Assembly: GCF_001039355.2 (NCBI RefSeq) | Contig: NW_019775502.1 | Location: forward strand, 823,551 to 846,212 | Direction: 5' to 3' | From: Lingula anatina | Taxonomy: Eukaryota; Brachiopoda; Lingulata; Lingulida; Lingulidae | Length of the DNA stretch: 22,662 bases | Part shown: positions 19,174-22,662 of the stretch, piece after piece | How the letters are laid out: the number at the start of each line of letters is the position of its first letter | How positions within the stretch are numbered: the first letter of the stretch is position 1 | The notes under the pieces: model-generated | What the model was told of the DNA's origin: nothing | Database searches by the model: none | What the model saw: only the letters and a program-made list of their open reading frames with translations | Program-made: the position numbers and the translations under genes

Positions 19174-20774
19174 ACGTGTGCTCATGCATGCATGTTTTAC
19201 GTAACTAGTGATCATGCCTGCTGCACCTTACTTTTCTGCACTGTATAATACTGTAGGTACCACAGCAATCTACCGCTGAGTGTACGCATGCATGCATGTT
19301 CAAGTATGTTCATCCTACTTATTGCTCTACACCCCAATAGACAGGAAAGGAATGTGTTTATAGTGCAGGTGCGTACATGCATGTACATGTTCCTAGTACT
19401 TACTGGTCTATACTGCGCGATAGCACGAGGCTGTAGAGGAAGAGGAGTGCACCATGGCTGCTCTCATACTCAAACTGAAATGGGGAGAACACAACTGTGT
19501 GGGGAAGAAGTAGGGTAGAATATAAACAGATGTGGGAGTAAGGCTATGTGAAGGGGGTAAGGTTGTAAGGTGGTTGGGTGGGGGAATAAAAGTGGAGTAG
19601 TGAAAAAACTTATAAAAGAACTTTTATTTTTCCATTAAACAATATATTTAGGAGAGTCAAGTTTACACTATCATCATATTCAGAAATAAATAGCTAATAA
19701 TGTTGTTCAGGTGCATTTATGAGAGAAGAAAAGGCTCATCATCACACTTTATGCCAGCTTTGTCTTCAGCCTTGTTATCCTTATAATTTATTCCTAAAAT
19801 GATAATATACTAAAAGGTGCTATAGATTATTTCACTTACATAAATGATATATTTAAGCGCTGCTACATTTTAAATTGTAGTGATTAAAACTTTAATATCT
19901 GTACTTGCAAAGATTTCTACTTACATAACTTATATATGTCTTGATACATGTGCGTAATTCTTGGAACTTTGTAAAGTAAAATAAGTGGAGCTGAAAGCAA
20001 ATAAATGTAAAGTGAGTTATCACATTTCCAAAATCACTCTGTGTGTGTGTGTGTGTGTGTGTGTTTGTGTGCAGGCAAATGTGCATCTGATCACTTGTAT
20101 GTTGAATTAACAAGCATGTGTGAGTGTTTGAGTGTGAGTTTGTACTTGTGCCCATATGTGTATGGGTATATGTACATGTGTCTGTATGATTTTGTTTGTG
20201 TGTGTGTGTGCGTGTGTGTATGTGTGTGTGTGCGTGCAAGCAATACTTACGTATTCTGACAGGCAGTCTTGTCTGTACCCAATAGGAAGATCAAAGCAGC
20301 GAGTTTCCTGTATCAGCGCGACGCAGCACCTGGTCTTCCCCCCGGCCTGCCACAGAATCTCCGTTAACGCATCTATTAACGCATCTCGGCGCTTCCAACT
20401 TGTGGGTTGTAACAGACTGGAAAACAGAAATTCTATGTTAAATATCTAGAAAAGCATAAATAAACAAGCACACTTTATTCACTAAACTGCTACAGTTAAT
20501 ATGATACAAAGGGTAGTATATAGGAGTTCTAGAGGAAGATTATTCAGTCAAAGAAATGTAGAAATGTTACTTGTTATCTTATTACTTATTATCATTTAGT
20601 TATCATATTATATTGAATTATTATCATTAACTGTCTCCCTCAGTTGTCAGTTTAATCCAAAAATGAAGGTGAAAAAAAAAAACACTGAAATACCAATCTA
20701 TTCATATGTGAGAAAATATCAAAAGTTTAGACCCTTCAGTTTTCATGGACACACATAATACACACACACACACA

Positions 20775-20852
<78 letters not shown>

Positions 20853-22384
20853 TTGTGCTCACCTCAAGTCAAAAGGTGCGTCAAGGTCTCTAGAATGTCG
20901 AAAGAGTAGATGCTTCAAAATGAATGCCTGTACACAGAGTATAAATCCTTTGGAGCCATTCTAAAATAAATAAATAAATAAAAGAAATTATACCTCTAAT
21001 CTGGGCAAACTGTATAAAAACAACTGCAAGACATTATAAAATGAACAATCAAATATTTCCACACATCTAACATATCATCTAACATATCATAACATAAAAT
21101 CATTTAATTCATCTTTTACTAGCATATCTGCTCATAGACTTTTATACTTGAGCACATATATTATTTCAAGTCTTTTTTTTTTTATAAAACTCCAGTTTTA
21201 ATTCAGCTCTGTTTTGTTACCTTCTGTGTATAGATTCCATATGCAAATGGTCCGTTCTCATTCTGAAACATGAAGCCAAGTTTCATCCAGTCTTGTGTCA
21301 GTTTGTGGACTGTAGTACCTGTGACGAGTTTTCGCAGTGCCTAGTAAAGTAATAAAACTATTATAATATAATGATGACGCTGACAATGATGATGACAAAT
21401 ATTTAACAGACGAGTATAATTAATTTAGCAGAGAAGAAAAGGAATGGAATCTGGATCTTTATGAAAACTTACTACAATATTATCGCTATTAGGTTTAATT
21501 TCCTTCAACTTTTATAATTATATAAGTGATTTTCAATTAATATTTGGTTTGATCATTTGATTTCATTACAATATTCATATTGGACTATATATATTCATAT
21601 AAAGAAATTTATAATTAATTACAGAATGATATGTCCATTAAGCCAAGGTCAATATTTATGTTATTAAGTTAACCTTTTCATAATCATAAGAGTTCTCAGA
21701 CACAACTCACTTCTGACATAATTTGTGGCAAAACAAAATGAACAACGTCAGTGCAATTGATTTTATTTCTCTGTGTTACCTCACCCCTGTAAAGTTAACT
21801 CAGTACTAAGTTAAGTTATTCTACTGAAATCATTTCATGATGAACTTGATCAATACTTGACGTCACATCAGCGTTATCTGGTATTGATCTTAACACACTA
21901 TTGATTTAATGATCTCATGTGTGGACGGAGAAGATCAAGTCAGTTTATTTCATACCAACTTAATATATAACTGACTTTTGAAAGTTGAATACAGTATGTA
22001 TTGCATTGTCGGTGTCCAAATTAAAAGTTTTATTTCACAAAGTAATAATGATGAACCTTATTGTAAAGGCATGGATGCATACACATATATTACATATACT
22101 GTATGCACATATATTACATGCACATGTGCACTTCCATGTTCATACATGCAATTGTACATACTGAAACAAACATGCACGCAAGTACACATGAGATCGCATT
22201 CATGTGCATATATGCACACATGTGTAAGTCTGTATGTATGTATGTGTACATGTAAGTCTGTATGTATGTCTGTGTACATGTATGTATGTGTACATGCTGA
22301 TACTGACCAAGGCTACTTCCATAGAGATAGGGGTGCCTCCCTCCAGTGTCTTGAGCCGGCTGGCAGGACCAAATGACCCAAAGG
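15698..22384 (-). CDS. MINDY4B: MINDY-4B-like probable inactive deubiquitinase (ten exons, 5' end missing)
   Basis: MINDY enzymes are cysteine deubiquitinases preferring K48 chains; the 4B branch is considered catalytically inactive. Exons on the minus strand: 22384-22308, 21340-21221, 20960-20863, 20416-20251, 19474-19404, 18826-18673, 18269-18180, 17616 (or 17532)-17352, 17022-16926 and 15749-15698. All have GT/AG borders and compatible phases and encode about 367 or 395 residues. Family landmarks: VQAFILKHLLF after the active-site turn, GALLFLYSLVLSRSID, PLVNLVLTGRAV, RSEIGFMYW, KTPRHPIWITL, SDWRVEHKFDLYYYTGQ, IPPLERCIMTKW and DWNGTMPY. Where active members have GGPCG this protein reads NGSKG, and the SHxS-type catalytic-histidine loop reads GLYG. 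Both catalytic residues are therefore absent, as I recall for 4B. N-terminal exons lie beyond the right edge. Confidence 0.87.
15750..16925 (-). other. Last MINDY-4B intron, hosting a LINE fragment
   Basis: The donor is AA|GTAGGA and the acceptor TTTCAG|G. Read without splicing, the donor would look like an in-frame TAG stop. The conserved W-G-A-x-I-D-W-N-G continuation in the next exon shows it is a splice site. Confidence 0.8.
15939..16745 (-). mobile_element. 5'-truncated LINE, end of reverse transcriptase and 3' tail
   Basis: The minus strand carries the end of a LINE ORF2. It shows LTVNVTKTKIVIFNSKSK, then YMYLGLLLNRSGSF, SPILTYCSEIWGYS, KFCKQILGLHQNVSN and YTELGRLPLYTKIQ, the usual thumb and C-terminal order of Jockey/CR1-like elements. 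Near the 3' end the frame shifts around the N at 15994: the expected ending (GHDNLCTSTEIN) is in another frame. The element ends in a short (AAATTG)n tail at about 15957-15940, as many LINEs of this kind do. It has the same orientation as the host gene. Left end firm, right (5') end approximate. Confidence 0.85.
16807..16939. repeat. Degenerate tandem copy of an exon end and donor
   Basis: 16807-16859 and 16887-16939 share CTTGGTCATGATACA and a similar AATACAG..ATA..AGTCC lead-in, offset 81 bases. The right copy contains the end of the MINDY-4B exon and its GT donor. The left copy, in the intron, has GA where GT should be. Confidence 0.75.
16926..17022 (-). CDS. MINDY4B: MINDY-4B exon (IPPLERCIMTK)
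   Basis: The acceptor is CTTTTTTTTCAG. The exon is 97 bases, starting with AA that completes a glutamate codon and ending ACC AA before GTAGGA. It encodes a polar linker (SSHARTALQKSEEEKK) and the conserved PPLERCIMTK. Confidence 0.87.
17352..17616 (-). CDS. MINDY4B: MINDY-4B exon with duplicated 5' part and two possible acceptors
   Basis: From the outer acceptor (AAATCTTTCAG, exon start 17616) the exon has 88 codons plus one base. From the inner acceptor (TTATCTTTCAG, start 17532) it has 60 codons plus one base. Both are phase 0 and open. The outer form holds VGSMYKTPRHPIWITLVNGL twice, the copies being joined by YGLLFIFQ, where IFQ is the read-through of the inner acceptor. The exon then continues SVNQHLVSDWRVEHKFDLYY. 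In active relatives this segment carries the catalytic histidine; here the position reads leucine in both copies. Confidence 0.87.
17458..17625. repeat. 84-bp in-frame tandem duplication across a 3' splice site
   Basis: Copies 17458-17541 and 17542-17625 differ at three of 84 positions. The unit comprises the last nine intron bases (ATCTTTCAG) and the first 75 exon bases. All three differences are third-position synonymous changes (GTT/GTA, ACC/ACT, CCC/CCA). Confidence 0.95.
18180..18269 (-). CDS. MINDY4B: MINDY-4B exon (RSEIGFMYW)
   Basis: Exactly 30 codons, phase 0 at both ends, with acceptor GTTGTGCAG and donor ATG|GTAAGA. It reads AIPERGIQERSEIGFMYWHR, matching the family GIxxRSxIGFL segment. 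The introns of about 560 and 400 bases on either side hold nothing recognised. Confidence 0.88.
18673..18826 (-). CDS. MINDY4B: MINDY-4B exon (LVNLVLTGRAV)
   Basis: 154 bases with acceptor CCTCATATCAG and donor TTG|GTAAGA. The first base completes a glutamine codon. IPLVNLVLTGRAVPFQHNGD is one of the most conserved MINDY-3/4 segments. Confidence 0.92.
19142..19173. repeat. (TG)n microsatellite in an intron
   Basis: A TG dinucleotide run in the 577-base intron between the two flanking MINDY-4B exons. It is followed by CATGCATG-rich DNA to about 19300. Confidence 0.95.
19404..19474 (-). CDS. MINDY4B: MINDY-4B exon (GALLFLYSLVLSRSID)
   Basis: 71 bases with acceptor CCATTTCAG and donor CA|GTAAGTAC (near-consensus). 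It encodes FEYESSHGALLFLYSLVLSR, the family helix that precedes the LVNLLLTG region. Confidence 0.91.
20038..20236. repeat. TG-rich microsatellite cluster in an intron
   Basis: Two long TG runs (about 20040-20070 and 20190-20236), with interruptions, lie in the intron just 3' (on the minus strand) of the exon 20251-20416. The nearer run begins about 15 bases from that exon's donor. Long open frames over it on both strands are repeat artefacts. Confidence 0.9.
20251..20416 (-). CDS. MINDY4B: MINDY-4B exon (DALTEILWQAGGKTRCCVAL)
   Basis: 166 bases with acceptor CTGTTTTCCAG and donor TAC|GTAAGT. The first base completes a serine codon. RDALIDALTEILWQAGG matches the MINDY-4 helix (ALADILWRAG-like) downstream of the active-site helix. 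Confidence 0.92.
20757..20850. repeat. (CA)n(CT)n(CA)n compound microsatellite
   Basis: About 94 bases of CA, CT and CA again. On the transcribed strand it starts 12 bases after the GTGAGC donor of the exon 20863-20960. Confidence 0.97.
20863..20960 (-). CDS. MINDY4B: MINDY-4B exon at the degenerate active site (NGSKG)
   Basis: 98 bases with acceptor TTATTTTAG and donor AG|GTGAGC. NGSKGFILCVQAFILKHLLF aligns with the catalytic-cysteine turn and helix of MINDY enzymes (GGPCGxLAxVQAFxLKxLLF as I know it). The nucleophile position is lysine. The only nearby cysteine is four residues further on, inside the helix. Confidence 0.92.
21221..21340 (-). CDS. MINDY4B: MINDY-4B exon (LTQDWMKLGF)
   Basis: Exactly 40 codons, phase 0 at both ends, with acceptor CTTTACTAG and donor AAG|GTAACA. 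VHKLTQDWMKLGFMFQNENG and YGIYTQK correspond to the segment just before the active-site turn (FSDEWRxxGFxFxxxxxLxYGIVQ-like). Confidence 0.88.
21341..22307 (-). other. MINDY-4B intron of about 970 bases
   Basis: AT-rich, with a degenerate ACATATGCA/TGTATGTA minisatellite at about 22075-22295. The repeat begins within about 20 bases of the upstream exon's donor. No coding content was seen; frames over the minisatellite are artefacts. Confidence 0.7.
22075..22295. repeat. TGTATGTA/ACATGCAC-rich minisatellite
   Basis: Many overlapping short words (TACATGCACA, CACATGTG, TGTATGTATGTGTACATG) without a fixed period, alternating purine-pyrimidine throughout. Confidence 0.8.
22308..22384 (-). CDS. MINDY4B: Most 5' visible MINDY-4B exon
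   Basis: 77 bases with acceptor CTATATTTCAG and donor TTG|GTCAGT. Two leading bases complete a codon from an upstream exon outside the window, then FGSFGPASRLKTLEGGTPIS and MEVAL. It precedes the ALRKLV exon in phase 0. Confidence 0.8.
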
Positions 22385-22662
22385 CTGAAATATAGAAACA
22401 AAAACTTTTGTAAATCTCTACAGTATAGATCTAACTATTTTATCCACTATCCTCGCCCTAAACTGCTGGAAATAGAAGTTCCCACTATCAGCGTACTCTG
22501 CCACTGTAGCAGAGTTACCAATCATATGGTAATGAGTAAAACTTTTCAATGGACAAAAATTATCAAACTTCCAAATGTATGATAAGGTTTATTTTGGGTT
22601 CTGTTGTTTCTGACACAGGCATGATAAATGCATGATTTTATAATCACAAAAAAAAAAAAAAA
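22385..22662. other. Intron sequence to the window end
   Basis: No exon recognised. The window ends in a 15-base A run (22648-22662), which may coincide with an assembly edge. Confidence 0.5.

Noticed and set aside
19892-20259. Long frames over TG/CA repeats on both strands
   Set aside because: These are translations of microsatellite DNA, with frames open on both strands for compositional reasons.
22058-22401. Overlapping frames on both strands over the TGTATGTA minisatellite
   Set aside because: Repeat-derived; only the 22308-22384 exon has splice borders and family resemblance.

Overview
This looks like intron-rich, AT-rich nuclear DNA of an invertebrate animal. Coding information comes in short exons with GT/AG borders and matched phases, and dinucleotide microsatellites, MITEs, a LINE tail and an LTR element lie between them. 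A mollusc or other lophotrochozoan fits best, but this is inferred from general character, not from a marker. Single N bases at 9477 and 15994 point to a draft assembly. There is no bacterial-style operon, CRISPR array, tRNA or rRNA.

Layout, left to right. (1) 1-162, minus: part of an unrecognised coding exon that runs off the left edge. (2) 166-465: an old tandem duplication that includes this exon's 3' splice-site region. (3) 620-2568, minus: a decayed Ty3/Gypsy-like LTR element with a 5' LTR, leader and gag-protease frame, an in-frame stop, an altered protease active site and no pol. (4) 3346-3492: a cluster of TTGCTGCAA-type words. (5) 3790-5600, minus: the last two exons of a cell-surface receptor, giving one thrombospondin type 1 domain, a transmembrane helix and a cytoplasmic tail with five copies of an acidic, tyrosine-bearing module. 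(6) 5601-9506: no convincing exon, but several MITE-like and fold-back structures. (7) 9507-12333, plus: the last six exons of a flavin-containing monooxygenase (FMO) with a hydrophobic C-terminal anchor. (8) 12334-15697: a convergent intergenic stretch with both 3' UTRs. (9) 15698-22384, minus: the last ten exons of a MINDY-4B-like deubiquitinase homologue that lacks both expected catalytic residues. A LINE fragment sits in its last intron, and two local tandem duplications sit on its exon borders.

The genes do not form an evident pathway: one is a surface receptor, one an ER-type oxidase and one a probable pseudo-deubiquitinase. Two structural points stand out. The receptor (minus) and the FMO (plus) both lack their 5' exons although they face each other across only 3.9 kb. 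Duplications have repeatedly landed on splice sites. The clearest is an 84-bp in-frame duplication at 17458-17625 that creates two usable acceptors and whose copies differ only at synonymous positions.
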